In this document: piece after piece, positions 42,030-51,516 of the stretch
Numbering within the stretch: position 1 is the first letter of the stretch
How the letters are laid out: each line of letters begins with the position of its first letter
Assembly: GCA_025459355.1 (NCBI GenBank)
Contig: JALOQS010000009.1
Span: 1 to 51,669, forward strand
Reading direction: 5' to 3'
Length of the DNA stretch: 51,669 nt
Origin: Pirellula sp.
GTDB taxonomy: Bacteria > Planctomycetota > Planctomycetia > Pirellulales > Pirellulaceae
The notes under the pieces: generated by a model
Told to the model about the DNA's origin: nothing
Database searches by the model: none
The model's input: only the letters and a program-made list of their open reading frames with translations
Program-made: the position numbers and the translations under genes

Positions 42030-44912
42030 CTAGCGAATCACTCGAATTCGAACAGGCGACGTGGTGGGATTGTCGTTGGCTTCCGCTCGCAAATGAAAGT
42101 ACCTAACTTGCTCGGGCACCCAAGCCGCCGCAGTAACAAAAACCTCCCTAGCATTTTCTGACGCAGGAATCAAAAGCCCATTGAGTCCGATATTGTCGAC
42201 GAAAACGCCATGAGGAAGATTACGTCCTGATTCTTCGTTCCCAAAAGCTAAATCCCCTGCCACCCCTCCTCGATCTATCGCCAATTGAACCTTCACGGTC
42301 GTCCCCGCTTTGATGACGACCTCGGGAATACCCTCCGCTTCGAACCCTTGACCGATCTCAACAAGCTTCAATTTTAGCTTCGTTGGCTCTGCTTTCTTTA
42401 CCTTTAAATCAAATGGCTCGCCATGAATCATCTGCCCATCCAACGTTCTAGAGCTCGGGGTAAACCGAATCGTGAACTCTCCAGGAATTCGATCCTTCTC
42501 CCCCTCAGGCATGTACAACGTTCCTCGCCCGACGATCTGTTCGCTCTGGACATTCAAATCCTGTGTCATCTGCAACCCGTCAGGCACTCCCGAAACGTCA
42601 AAATGAATTTCTCCGTCCAATCCATCCCATCGTTCTGCCGCAATCGAGAACTCGGTGCCAACTCCCGGCCTAACTACAATCTCTTTCTGCTCCGCTCGTA
42701 CGGTGAAGCGTGAACGAGGAGGCATCACCGACAGTTTATAGTGATAATCACTTCCCGCTTGTCCGCGAGCATCTCGCAACCGAATCAAATAAACGCCTGA
42801 CTCCGGCGCGACGAAATGAATTCGGCTGTCGGTCCCAATCTTCCTATCCGACGCATCGTCGTTGGAGTAATAAATGGGAAACACGGGCTGACCATTCGGT
42901 ATTGGTGCCTGGTCTTTTTGTAACTCTCGTACGATCCACGCGGGCTCGTTTAAAGCATGCGTCGATGCGGTGGTGTCAAAATAAGTAACGCGATTTCCTC
43001 GCCCTGGATAAACTCGAAATCCCGAATCGGGCCCGCGCGGATACATCCAAAGCTTGACCACTTCTCCTGAAGCGTAAAGATACTCGTTTAACTCCATATC
43101 CTCCCAACGATGCAACCGAAAATCATCAGCAATCGTGGAGTCTTTGCCTCGAAAGGTGAAGTAGGATTCCCGGACCGCTTGCAACCGTGTCCGCAAAATC
43201 GGTTTCCCTGATTGATCGAGCACATCCACCAAACTATCCAACTTGGACCCCTTGGAGGCAGCCTCTACAGAAATGATCCACTCTTCTCCCTGACTCGCTT
43301 CAAAACTATACCAATCCCCTGGCTCATTCCCGACAATATCTTGATCCAACAAAACACCCGACACAATTTGCTTGGCTCGTATCCTCTGCGATGCACCAGA
43401 CGACCGACCCCCACTCTCCTCCAAGATTTCGACAGGTTGCTGCGACGGCGATTGATCAGCCTGAACACGGGATGGTCGATCTGAATCGCTTGGCTGCATA
43501 ACGCGATTGACACTCGCAACTCGTTCCGCAGAAACCAGTGCCTCGATCGAGAAGACATACACCTCCCCATCCATGCTCGCTACTGCGACACTCTGTGGGT
43601 CACACCAATCCACACCAGTCGGAACGTCCGGTATCTTTCCCAAAACTCCGACCGCCTGCAAATCTTCACCTCTCCACAACTTAACCGTCTTGTCCTCTCC
43701 AACCGTGACGACGTACTCTCCGCCCTCACTTACCTCCAACGCCAACACAGCCCCCTCGTGCGCGAAAACCGAATGAGTCATCGTGCTCACAGCCGTTGAC
43801 GCTTGAGATTGGATCAGCCAACTACGAATTCGCTTGTCAGCACCAGCCGCTATCACTCGCTGCCCGTCCCGACTAAATCGAACCGAATACTGCTCACCCT
43901 CGCATTGTCCAAATGTGTCCAACCTCGCACCGGTCGACACATCCCAAATCTTTATCGTTTCGTCCGCACTGGCACTCGCGAGAATCGATCCATTCGGATG
44001 AAACGCTAAATCGTAAACCGCTCCGTTATGCCCCTTTAACGTTCGAATCTGATTGCCGGTTTCGATATCCCACAGATGAATCAATTTGTCGTGACCAGCT
44101 GTAGCCAGTAGCTTGGCATCAGGACTCAATACAGCCGAATTAACAACGTCCGAATGAGCCTCCAGTGTCCTGTCTATCTTCAATGACTTATCAAAGCGGC
44201 TCAGCAAAAGCACCTGCCCCCCGACACCTGGAATCCCAGCAGAGACGACAAAACTGTTATGTTCACCGCCAGTACGAATCTGTGTCACCTTGCCCGCAGC
44301 CAGCACCACCGAATTGACATCCCAAGCTTTCCCAACTTCTTTTATTCCCAAACCTCCTTGCAAACCAACTAGTTGCAATCGCTGATCAATTGCCGCAACG
44401 GAAAAAAGTGGCGATACTCCACCATTCTTAGCTAACTTCGGTGCAGCACTTCGTTCCATCAGCGTTTGTGGTTTCAACTCCCCACGCGCTCCCTCCTCAA
44501 TCCACCGCCGAACCAATTCGATTTCCTCCGCCGTTGGTTCCAGCTCGTCCTCGGGAGGCATCTTCGGCTCTTGGCCTAGCATCAGTTGCAAAATCTTGGA
44601 GCTGCTGGGATCCCCCGGCACAATCAACGCCCCTTTGGGATAGCCCGATTGAATGCTCTTTAAACTGGCCAAACTGACATCAGACTCTCCTCCATTCTCG
44701 CCATGACAACTGACGCAATACCGCTTAAAGATAGGTTGGATCTGTGTTTCGTAATCAACGGGCTCCGCTGCCAAGCCCCGCCCCCCACTCAATGCACAAC
44801 ACACACTCTCGACAACCAACACTATGGACATCAAAAAAGAGATCGCATTCGCTCTCTTCGCACGCGAAATGGAGGGCATACCGATTACCGATGATTTGGA
44901 ATGTGGGATCAT
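42030..44912 (-). CDS. Cytochrome c - WD40 fusion protein, planctomycete type
   Basis: Exported protein of about 960 residues. A signal segment (AISFLMSIVLVVESVCCALS) is followed by a planctomycete-type cytochrome c domain with heme motif YCVSCHG (Cys66, Cys69, His70), ending in DELEPTAEEIELVRRWIEEGA. WD40 repeats then follow (for example LIHLWDIETGNQIRTLKGHN and IKIWDVSTG), about six or seven blades. The C-terminal 450 residues contain pre-peptidase-like beta domains. The open frame begins at a GTG at 44954; ATG 44912 and ATG 44879 both keep the signal, and no Shine-Dalgarno decides. The heme domain suggests periplasmic electron transfer; no oxidase partner is next to it. Family confident, role unknown. 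Confidence 0.85.
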   Translation of the reverse strand: MIPHSKSSVIGMPSISRAKRANAISFLMSIVLVVESVCCALSGGRGLAAEPVDYETQIQPIFKRYCVSCHGENGGESDVSLASLKSIQSGYPKGALIVPGDPSSSKILQLMLGQEPKMPPEDELEPTAEEIELVRRWIEEGARGELKPQTLMERSAAPKLAKNGGVSPLFSVAAIDQRLQLVGLQGGLGIKEVGKAWDVNSVVLAAGKVTQIRTGGEHNSFVVSAGIPGVGGQVLLLSRFDKSLKIDRTLEAHSDVVNSAVLSPDAKLLATAGHDKLIHLWDIETGNQIRTLKGHNGAVYDLAFHPNGSILASASADETIKIWDVSTGARLDTFGQCEGEQYSVRFSRDGQRVIAAGADKRIRSWLIQSQASTAVSTMTHSVFAHEGAVLALEVSEGGEYVVTVGEDKTVKLWRGEDLQAVGVLGKIPDVPTGVDWCDPQSVAVASMDGEVYVFSIEALVSAERVASVNRVMQPSDSDRPSRVQADQSPSQQPVEILEESGGRSSGASQRIRAKQIVSGVLLDQDIVGNEPGDWYSFEASQGEEWIISVEAASKGSKLDSLVDVLDQSGKPILRTRLQAVRESYFTFRGKDSTIADDFRLHRWEDMELNEYLYASGEVVKLWMYPRGPDSGFRVYPGRGNRVTYFDTTASTHALNEPAWIVRELQKDQAPIPNGQPVFPIYYSNDDASDRKIGTDSRIHFVAPESGVYLIRLRDARGQAGSDYHYKLSVMPPRSRFTVRAEQKEIVVRPGVGTEFSIAAERWDGLDGEIHFDVSGVPDGLQMTQDLNVQSEQIVGRGTLYMPEGEKDRIPGEFTIRFTPSSRTLDGQMIHGEPFDLKVKKAEPTKLKLKLVEIGQGFEAEGIPEVVIKAGTTVKVQLAIDRGGVAGDLAFGNEESGRNLPHGVFVDNIGLNGLLIPASENAREVFVTAAAWVPEQVRYFHLRAEANDNPTTSPVRIRVIR

Positions 44913-45217
44913 GGCGAGATGACTATACGGGATATTCTGCGAGATATCCTGCACGGGGAAGGAATCGAGGGGGGAAACGATCGCTCAGAAGTCCGCAAGG
45001 TTGAACTTTGGAACGGCGCCCCCATTCTAACAACAACCGGCATGTTCATGAACGAAAAGAGCCGTTTAGCTAAACCAAATTTAAAGTTCTTAGCCCTCGG
45101 GCCACTCCAAAAACGGCTGATCCACGACAAGATTCGTTACGATTCCCATCGCTTGAAAACTACTCTGGACGATAAAGCCGACAAGACTGCAAAGCCGACA
45201 AAACCGACCGCTCACGA
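44913..45217. other. Intergenic region upstream of cytochrome/WD40 gene
   Basis: About 305 bp between two minus-strand genes. It contains a 17-bp tandem repeat next to the dipeptidase stop (45174-45207) and an imperfect palindrome, ggatat-8 bp-atatcc (44930-44949), that could be an operator site. A plus-strand frame is open here but lacks conserved features. Confidence 0.45.
45174..45207. repeat. Two tandem 17-bp units after dipeptidase stop
   Basis: aaagccgacaagactgc (45174-45190) and aaagccgacaaaaccga (45191-45207). They begin 10 bp beyond the dipeptidase stop codon on the minus strand. Confidence 0.75.
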
Positions 45218-46483
45218 CTACTCTCCTTTGCACGCGACCTGAACCACCCGAAGCGCGTTCTTGTACAGCACCTTGTGTATCTCCTCCTCGGTGTACCCAC
45301 GTCGCATTAGCAATTCGGTGATCACGGGATACGTCGAAACATCTTCCATACCGACAGGGGTCTTCCCAATTCCATCGTAATCGGAGCCTAACCCTACGTG
45401 ATCGATCCCCGCTGTTTTTATAATGTGCTCGATATGGTCGACCACGATCGATGCATCGCCCGCCGGGTACGGATTTTTCAGCTGCCAAGCCTTATACTCA
45501 CGATCGACATCCTCCTTGGAATTGGGATATTTGCTTTGCAACTCTCGCCTGACCTCAAACATTTTCAACATGATCTGAGCGCTTTCTGGCACAACGAATC
45601 CAGAGAAAAAGTTCACCATGACGACGCCGCCGTTTTCTGGCAAGCGTTTTAAAACATCATCAGGAACATTTCTCGGATGATCGGCTATTCCGCGAGCCGA
45701 CGAATGCGAGAAGACGACCGGTGCCGTCGATATGGTAAGTGCGTCATGCATGGTCGCCGGCGACACGTGCGATATGTCAACCAACATTCCGAGTCGATTC
45801 ATCTCTCTTACGACCTCTTCTCCAAATGGACTCAACCCATCGCTTTTCGGAACATCGGTTGCTGAATCAGCCCAAGAGAGCGTATCGGAATGAGTTAACG
45901 TCATGTAACGAGCCCCCATGTCATAAAGCTTACGAAGCTTAGGGATAGACTCCTCGATGCTATGACCACCTTCCATTCCAATCAACGAAGCAATCTTTCC
46001 TAGCCCCCTAGCTTCTTCAATTTCGGCAGCGTTGCGAGCCAAATGAAAGACATCAGGATAACGAGCAATCATGTCGTGAACCAACTCGATTTGCTCGACG
46101 GTCGTCTGAAAAGCGTTCCGAGTTCTCATGGTGTCCGATGGTACATACACGGACCAAAACTGAGCCCCCACATGGCCTTGAAACAAACGCTTGATGTCGG
46201 TGTGAAGCTCGGGCTGATCTTTTCGCAAATCGATTTGATCGAACCGCTTGGAGTATTTACGAACTTGCCATGGCAAGTCGTTGTGGCCGTCAAACACATA
46301 GCCTCGTCGATGGATCTCCATCGCTTGTTCGGAAACGACGATGCCACCTGCCTTACCAGTAGCCGAGTCCCCCGGTTGCGAAGGATTGTTCTTCTCCTCT
46401 GCGAAACTGACCTCACCGCCAACAATCAAAGAGAACACGACCACGACAAATCGAACCAAATGGTGCATTTGGTGTTGGATCAT
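45218..46483 (-). CDS. Exported membrane dipeptidase (peptidase M19)
   Basis: Zinc metallopeptidase of 421 residues (renal dipeptidase family), hydrolysing dipeptides. The signal peptide is LVRFVVVVFSLIVGGEVSFA (about 9-28). Metal-binding motifs are FDGHNDLPW (His67 and Asp69), IGMEGGHSIEE (bridging Glu), LVDISHVSPATM, and FSHSSARGI, all as expected. GLGSDYDGIGKTP is the substrate-side Asp region. Length is normal. It is exported, so it acts in the periplasm or outside, perhaps in peptide or peptidoglycan recycling. The gene sits alone, divergent from the Xaa-Pro peptidase gene, another peptide-degrading enzyme. Confidence 0.94.
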   Translation of the reverse strand: MIQHQMHHLVRFVVVVFSLIVGGEVSFAEEKNNPSQPGDSATGKAGGIVVSEQAMEIHRRGYVFDGHNDLPWQVRKYSKRFDQIDLRKDQPELHTDIKRLFQGHVGAQFWSVYVPSDTMRTRNAFQTTVEQIELVHDMIARYPDVFHLARNAAEIEEARGLGKIASLIGMEGGHSIEESIPKLRKLYDMGARYMTLTHSDTLSWADSATDVPKSDGLSPFGEEVVREMNRLGMLVDISHVSPATMHDALTISTAPVVFSHSSARGIADHPRNVPDDVLKRLPENGGVVMVNFFSGFVVPESAQIMLKMFEVRRELQSKYPNSKEDVDREYKAWQLKNPYPAGDASIVVDHIEHIIKTAGIDHVGLGSDYDGIGKTPVGMEDVSTYPVITELLMRRGYTEEEIHKVLYKNALRVVQVACKGE

Positions 46484-46604
46484 TCTGCGGATTCCTTTAG
46501 TGCATTAAGAAACAGACAACCCCATCATGCCATGGATTAGGGTGACATACAAGGTGCAAGCCCGATACGAATGGCCAACGTGCGGAATTGCAGTGTCACT
46601 GAGG

Positions 46605-46633
46605 CTGACGATTCAGTAGAACTCTCTTATAAT
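46605..46633 (+). promoter_or_regulatory. Putative sigma70 promoter of Xaa-Pro peptidase gene
   Basis: CTGACG at 46605-46610 and a perfect TATAAT at 46628-46633 with 17-bp spacing, 37 bp upstream of the start codon. This is the clearest -35/-10 pair I see in the window. Confidence 0.55.
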
Positions 46634-46670
46634 CGCCACTTTATCCGACACCTTGAGACGATTTTTTCCG

Positions 46671-47765
46671 ATGATCCAGCAGAGACAACAAAAACTCTTT
46701 CGTGCCTTAAAAGAACAAAAGATCACCCACTTTCTGATTACTTGCCCCTACAACGTTACCTATCTAACCGGGTTCAAAGGTGAGGATAGCTACCTGTTCG
46801 TTAGCGATGACCAGCTTACCATCTGGAGCGATGCTCGATACGACGAACAAATCCGGGAAGAGTGCCCCGATCTAGCCATGGAATTGCGAGGCCCCACCGA
46901 GTCTCTTGTGGAAGCCTTCGGAAGATTCGCGAACAAGAATATCAAAACCGCCTTGCACGTGGAACCGACCTCGACCTCATTTGCTCAGTGGAACAAACTC
47001 ACGGAAATGGCTACCGCCGCGACATTGATGCCATGCGCCGGTGTCGTGGAGAGACTTCGCGAACGAAAGGATGCGTCGGAAATTCAAGCTATCGAGCGGG
47101 CCATCGATATGGCTCAGCGTTCGTTTACGGCGACCGTGGCTATGATGACCCCCGATTCTACGGAGAAGAATATCGCCGACGCACTTGAAACCAATATTCG
47201 CCATATCGGTGGCGCTGGCTCCGCTTTCAAACCCATCGTTGGCGTGGGACCTCGGGCTGCATTACCTCACGGTCGCCCCTCGCAAAAGAAAGTAAACGAA
47301 GACTCCTTTGTTCTCGTTGATTGGGGTGCGAAAGAAGAAATGTACCTCAGCGATATCACGCGAATCGTTATCACCGGTACGCCATCGGCCAAGCTTCGTA
47401 AAGTCTACCAAGTCGTTCTCGATGCTCAACGTGCAGCAATCAACGCGATCCGACCAGGAGTGCTTATGAGCGAAGTTGACTCCATCGCTCGAAAAATTAT
47501 CGAACAAGCCGGCTTCGGCAAGAAATTTACCCACTCCCTCGGTCACGGATTCGGACTCCAAATACACGAAACAGTTCGACTAGCGCAAAACCAAAACAGA
47601 CCGCTCGAACCGGACATGGTCGTTACGGTCGAACCAGGCATCTACATACCGGGCTCGCTCGGGGTGCGAATCGAAGACGATGTCTTGGTAACCAAAACGG
47701 GCAATCGCGTGCTTACGTCTCTCCCCAAAGAATGGGATGAAATTTCGGCGCACTCATTTGCTTAA
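46671..47765 (+). CDS. Xaa-Pro peptidase (M24B)
   Basis: Cytoplasmic metalloaminopeptidase-like enzyme of about 364 residues that cleaves Xaa-Pro bonds. The N-terminal creatinase-like domain (ITHFLITCPYNVTYLTGFKG) precedes the pita-bread domain. Metal ligands are Asp in LVDWGAKEEMYLSDITRI (two Asp), His in LGHGFGLQIHE, Glu in VTVEPGIYI and Glu in GVRIEDDVLV. ATG 46671 is preferred to the TTG at 46653. It lies 40 bp upstream of tdk on the same strand and the two could share a transcript. Whether the main activity is aminopeptidase or prolidase cannot be told. Confidence 0.92.
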   Translation: MIQQRQQKLFRALKEQKITHFLITCPYNVTYLTGFKGEDSYLFVSDDQLTIWSDARYDEQIREECPDLAMELRGPTESLVEAFGRFANKNIKTALHVEPTSTSFAQWNKLTEMATAATLMPCAGVVERLRERKDASEIQAIERAIDMAQRSFTATVAMMTPDSTEKNIADALETNIRHIGGAGSAFKPIVGVGPRAALPHGRPSQKKVNEDSFVLVDWGAKEEMYLSDITRIVITGTPSAKLRKVYQVVLDAQRAAINAIRPGVLMSEVDSIARKIIEQAGFGKKFTHSLGHGFGLQIHETVRLAQNQNRPLEPDMVVTVEPGIYIPGSLGVRIEDDVLVTKTGNRVLTSLPKEWDEISAHSFA

Positions 47766-47804
47766 AACATGGAATGATTTTTTAGATCGATGGAGTAAAG
47801 CCCC

Positions 47805-48416
47805 GTGGCCAAGATGTATTTCTACTACTCAACCATGAACGCAGGAAAATCAACCATCCTGCTTCAATCGAGCTATAACTATCACGAACGAGGTATGAGG
47901 ACGCTCATCTTTGCTCCCGAAGTCGATGATCGATTCGGAATCGGTAAAGTGAGCTCTCGGATCGGCTTGGAAGCCAACGCGATTCCGTTCTCCGCAAACG
48001 CGAACCTCTTTCGAATTATCCAAAAAGAAAACGACGCGACCAAGGTGGACTGCGTTCTCGTTGACGAAGCGCAATTTCTCTCGAAATCACAAGTGCGACA
48101 ATTGTCGGACGTGTGCGATGATCTTGATATCCCCGTCCTTGCATACGGCTTGCGAACCGATTTTCAAGGTAACTTGTTCGAGGGAAGCCAATTTCTTATG
48201 GCTTGGTCGGACAACTTGAACGAGGTGAAAACCATATGCCACTGCGGACGAAAAGCCACCATGGTTCTGCGACTCGACGCGAGCGGCCGACCTGTCCGCG
48301 AAGGTGAACAAATCCAAATCGGAGGCAATGAAAAGTATGTCTCCGTTTGCCGAAAACACTTTAAAGAAGGACTCGCCGAACGCAACCAAAAAGATTTACC
48401 GTTCGGCGATCTCTAG
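47805..48416 (+). CDS. tdk: Thymidine kinase
   Basis: Salvage enzyme of 203 residues that phosphorylates thymidine to dTMP with ATP. Visible motifs are P-loop STMNAGKST (about 9-17), VLVDEAQFL (Walker B-like, about 83-91), [10 protein letters not shown], the Cys-containing zinc lasso ICHCGRKA and [11 protein letters not shown], and GNEKYVSVC. It uses a GTG start with GGAG about 10 nt upstream. Its sequence is strikingly close to the Escherichia coli enzyme as I remember it. A 40-bp gap follows the Xaa-Pro peptidase gene. Confidence 0.96.
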   Translation: MAKMYFYYSTMNAGKSTILLQSSYNYHERGMRTLIFAPEVDDRFGIGKVSSRIGLEANAIPFSANANLFRIIQKENDATKVDCVLVDEAQFLSKSQVRQLSDVCDDLDIPVLAYGLRTDFQGNLFEGSQFLMAWSDNLNEVKTICHCGRKATMVLRLDASGRPVREGEQIQIGGNEKYVSVCRKHFKEGLAERNQKDLPFGDL

Positions 48417-48426
48417 ACCCGAATCC

Positions 48427-49512
48427 TTACGCGGCTCGATTCGCGGCCGCCTCTGCCAATCGCAAAAGACCTTCCATGGACTGCTGACAGAAACTGGATT
48501 GACTCGCATAAGGTAGCAAAAACCCTTGAGCCTGCTCGACGAGGCGGTGCGCATACTTGAGCGTGTACTCGCCAGCATCAGTGTTCATCAACGCTTGCTT
48601 GAGCCGACCCAACGCTTGTCTGTCACGACGCTCTAATGCTTCCAGCAATTCCATCTTCTCTTCGCCGGCAAACCCAACCTCCAACGCGCGTAGCGTCGGT
48701 ATCGTCGGCTTGAATCCGTCTAAATCCGTGCCGAGCGTTTTACCGGCAGATTGCTGCGAACCCCACACATCCAACCAATCATCGAACACTTGAAAGGCGA
48801 CTCCCAAATACTCTCCGAAAGCCCCAAAGTGCTCGCAGGTAACAGTCGATGCTCCAGCAGACCACGCCCCCAAAGCACAAGCGACTCGACACAAGGAACC
48901 GGTCTTCCTGCCCAAAACATCTAGCTGCTCATTGATCGTGATATCGAATCGCCCACCCAAGGCTCCTTGCTCAATCTCTCCTTCGCATACCTTCTTAGCT
49001 GCCGACGCAATCCAACGACCAGGAAGAGTCGATTCTCCTTGGTTGGCTAAATCGTACGCGTGAGTGAATAACCAATCCCCGAGAAGAATGCTCCGCGATA
49101 CCCCATGAACGGTATGCAGAGTCGGTCGATGCCTGCGAAAATCAGAATCGTCAATCACGTCATCATGAACCAATGTCGCAGTGTGAACCAACTCTACCGA
49201 TGCGGCTAAACGAATCGTCTCATCAGTAATCCCACCCGCAGCTTTCGCACACAAAAGGGTCAAACAGGGCCTTAATCGCTTTCCTCCCAATTCCCTAACG
49301 TGCTCGAGCATCGTTTGAACGGGAACCGAATCCACTCGCAATCCACTCTGAAGCAGTCGCTCTACCGCCATCAGCTCAGGTCGAATCATCCCGACCGCAT
49401 CGGCCAACACTTTGCGGTAATCATTCGCTCCGCTAGTTCCGAGCACTTGCCCCTTCATCGAATGGTCCACAGTGACCTTCATCGAATTTAATGCGGCGGC
49501 AGAGGGTGTCAT
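48427..49512 (-). CDS. Polyprenyl diphosphate synthase
   Basis: Trans-isoprenyl diphosphate synthase of 361 residues, making long-chain prenyl diphosphates used for quinone side chains. It contains GGKRLRPCLTLLCA and the first Asp-rich motif HDDVIDDSDFRRHRP. The second Asp-rich motif DDWLD follows the FQVFDDWLD sequence. ATG 49512 is taken as start; the internal MKGQV is unlikely. The residues before the first aspartate motif set chain length, which I cannot predict safely. It is convergent with tdk and is followed upstream by moaC on the same strand at 15 bp. Octaprenyl or heptaprenyl synthase is the best guess. Confidence 0.9.
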   Translation of the reverse strand: MTPSAAALNSMKVTVDHSMKGQVLGTSGANDYRKVLADAVGMIRPELMAVERLLQSGLRVDSVPVQTMLEHVRELGGKRLRPCLTLLCAKAAGGITDETIRLAASVELVHTATLVHDDVIDDSDFRRHRPTLHTVHGVSRSILLGDWLFTHAYDLANQGESTLPGRWIASAAKKVCEGEIEQGALGGRFDITINEQLDVLGRKTGSLCRVACALGAWSAGASTVTCEHFGAFGEYLGVAFQVFDDWLDVWGSQQSAGKTLGTDLDGFKPTIPTLRALEVGFAGEEKMELLEALERRDRQALGRLKQALMNTDAGEYTLKYAHRLVEQAQGFLLPYASQSSFCQQSMEGLLRLAEAAANRAA

Positions 49513-49526
49513 GGTACGTTACTTTC

Positions 49527-50030
49527 TTAGTGATTGGATCGTCGATAATCGCCCTTGGTCCCGCCCGATTTACTATCGAGATAAACCTGCGTTATCGTCA
49601 TCGCTTTGTCGATCGATTTACACATGTCATACACCGTGAGCAAAGCCACGCTCGCACCTGTCAACGCCTCCATCTCCACTCCCGTTTTACCAGTCGTAGT
49701 GACAGTGACGATCCACTCCATTTCGCAATCGGATTTCCAAGAGCACTCGGCTGTGACTCCATCTATCGCGATCGCATGACACAAGGGGATAAGTTGACTG
49801 GTCAGCTTCGTCGCCTGGATGGCAGCAATTCTGGCAATCTGTAAACAATCACCCTTGGCTAATTCGTTGCTTCGAACCGCTTTCGCCGCCTCGGGACGCA
49901 TCAAAATGCTCCCGCGTGCGACCGCCGTTCGACGCGTCTCAGGCTTCGCTCCGACATCAACCATTCTGGCTGCACCGCATTCGTCTACGTGTGTCAACGA
50001 ACTACGATCCTTTGGACTGATCTCTGACAT
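49527..50030 (-). CDS. moaC: Cyclic pyranopterin monophosphate synthase
   Basis: Enzyme of molybdenum cofactor synthesis, about 167 residues, working after MoaA. The motifs are SSLTHVDECGAARMVDVG, the catalytic Lys/His region QLIPLCHAIAIDG, GKTGVEMEALTGASVALLTV and DMCKSIDKAM. ATG 50030 gives the usual length and has AAGGGA upstream. ATG 50069, with GGAG upstream, would add 13 residues. Other moa genes are not in the window. It lies 15 bp upstream of the prenyl synthase gene on the same strand, so the two may be co-transcribed. Confidence 0.95.
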   Translation of the reverse strand: MSEISPKDRSSLTHVDECGAARMVDVGAKPETRRTAVARGSILMRPEAAKAVRSNELAKGDCLQIARIAAIQATKLTSQLIPLCHAIAIDGVTAECSWKSDCEMEWIVTVTTTGKTGVEMEALTGASVALLTVYDMCKSIDKAMTITQVYLDSKSGGTKGDYRRSNH

Positions 50031-50146
50031 TGCATTTCCCTTGGGCAACCCAACTGCGGAGAATGACATTGATTCCGCTCCGAGTCGGTAAATCGACCGT
50101 AAAGGCCTGCGTGATGACCGAATTTGAAGTTACTAGTTAACAGCCA

Positions 50147-50177
50147 TAAAAAAACCCGCGTGGAACTCCATCGCGGG
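50147..50177 (-). terminator. Intrinsic terminator after peroxiredoxin gene
   Basis: On the minus strand a 6-bp G/C stem (50172-50177 with 50155-50160) has an inner TGGA/TCCA pairing and is followed by seven T residues. It lies about 80 bp downstream of the peroxiredoxin stop codon and precedes moaC. Confidence 0.85.
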
Positions 50178-50256
50178 CTTGATACAACGCCCCTTTTAAG
50201 GCTACTTATCCGCCATTAGCCCGGAGCAGAAACCCCTGCCCGGGAGCCTAATCCCC

Positions 50257-50859
50257 CTAAGCCTTGGCTGAGTACTCCGATTCGAAGAACTCCTTGCTGT
50301 CGTTAACCGTCGGCTTAATGGTCTTCTTGCCCTCTTGCCAGTTCGCAGGACAGACTTCCCCATTCTTTTCAAAGTACTGAAGAGCCTGAACCATTCGTAG
50401 CGCTTCGTCTACACTCCGCCCCAGTGGCAAATCGTTCACGACCTGATGACGGACCACTCCGTCCTTGTCGATCAAAAACAAGCCTCGCAATGCGACGGCA
50501 TCACCGACCAGCACGTCGTAATCACGCGCGATCTGTTTGTTGAGATCGGCGACGAGCGTGTAGTCGATTTGACCCAAGCCACCCTGCGTTCTCGGTGTGT
50601 TTCGCCAAGCCAAGTGCGAGAAATGACTGTCCACGGAAACCCCGAGCACCTCGACGTTTAACTGCTCAAACTCCTTGACTCGATCCGAGAACGCGATGAT
50701 CTCGGTCGGACAAACGAATGTGAAGTCCAACGGGTAAAAGAACAAAAGCACATACTTCTTGCCCTTGAATGAACTCAAAGTAACATCCCCAAAGGATCCG
50801 TCTCGCAATACACCCGTCGCTTTGAAATCAGGTGCCGGTTTCGTAACCAAAACTGCCAT
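50257..50859 (-). CDS. Typical 2-Cys peroxiredoxin (AhpC/Prx1 type)
   Basis: Thioredoxin-fold peroxidase of 200 residues that reduces H2O2 and organic peroxides in the cytoplasm. The peroxidatic Cys50 is in [17 protein letters not shown]; the resolving Cys170 is in [13 protein letters not shown], and the C-terminal tail after it is present, so it is a typical dimeric 2-Cys type. DSHFSHLAW and [13 protein letters not shown] are also characteristic. ATG 50859 is supported by a well-formed upstream region. No AhpF or OxyR gene is seen nearby. It has its own terminator. Confidence 0.95.
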   Translation of the reverse strand: MAVLVTKPAPDFKATGVLRDGSFGDVTLSSFKGKKYVLLFFYPLDFTFVCPTEIIAFSDRVKEFEQLNVEVLGVSVDSHFSHLAWRNTPRTQGGLGQIDYTLVADLNKQIARDYDVLVGDAVALRGLFLIDKDGVVRHQVVNDLPLGRSVDEALRMVQALQYFEKNGEVCPANWQEGKKTIKPTVNDSKEFFESEYSAKA

Positions 50860-51145
50860 AATGCTTTCCCTTATCTAAACCAAGTTTTGTGTTCAATGAT
50901 CCATCGCCAAACTCTCTCAATCGCACAAGCCTGAGCCATTGAGCCAGAGCCTCTGCGTCTGGAGACCGCCGGTGATGCTGTGATCCCGCCGAATGCTGTG
51001 ATGTAGTATGTTCGATTTTCCCGATTCGTAATAGCCTAAGCAGAATCGGGCGACTCCGGTCCTGTCTGACCGAACACCAAGACCATCGGGCCTTAACGCA
51101 ACCAGAATCCCCTTTCTATTGTGGCAAATTGTCAAGGAGCACGGT

Positions 51146-51496
51146 ATGAACTCAGAAGATCCCACGAACGCTAAACGAGCACACTCGACGACCCTCGCAG
51201 AAATGACCGCATGGATCGATCATTTCTCCGACGCGCGTAACTGGGAACGCTTTCACTCTCCTAAAAACTTGGCTATTTCTATCGCAATCGAATCGGCAGA
51301 ACTGCTGGAACACTTTCAATGGACCGACGGCGGGCGATGGCGTGACGGGGAGCAAACTCTTAATCGACAAGCCGCCGCAGCAGAAATGGCGGACGTCCTG
51401 GCATACCTCCTCCGCTTGAGCTCCGTTCTCCAGATCGACCTGGTCGAAGCACTGGCGGCGAAAATGGAAGAAAATGCAAAGAAATACCCGGTTTAA
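51146..51496 (+). CDS. MazG-like nucleotide pyrophosphohydrolase
   Basis: Small all-alpha pyrophosphohydrolase of 116 residues that hydrolyses (d)NTP or a modified nucleotide to the monophosphate. The metal-binding set is visible: ESAELLEHF (Glu49, Glu52, Glu55) and EMADVLAYLL (Glu80, Asp83). The motif RNWERFHSPKNLAISIAIE is also typical of this MazG-like subgroup. ATG 51146 has AAGGAG 7 nt upstream; the frame opens nine codons earlier at 51119. A terminator overlaps its stop codon. It acts in nucleotide-pool sanitation; the preferred nucleotide is unknown. Confidence 0.92.
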   Translation: MNSEDPTNAKRAHSTTLAEMTAWIDHFSDARNWERFHSPKNLAISIAIESAELLEHFQWTDGGRWRDGEQTLNRQAAAAEMADVLAYLLRLSSVLQIDLVEALAAKMEENAKKYPV

Positions 51497-51516
51497 CGGG
51501 GAAACAGCCCGTTTTT
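51495..51516 (+). terminator. Intrinsic terminator overlapping the mazG-like stop
   Basis: aacggg (51495-51500) pairs with cccgtt (51508-51513) followed by a T-run. The left arm begins inside the TAA stop codon. Confidence 0.8.

Noticed and set aside
44901-45242. Plus-strand ORF of 113 residues in the gap between WD40 and dipeptidase genes
   Set aside because: No conserved feature; its C-terminal Lys/Thr/Pro part is the translated 17-bp repeat and it overlaps the dipeptidase end.
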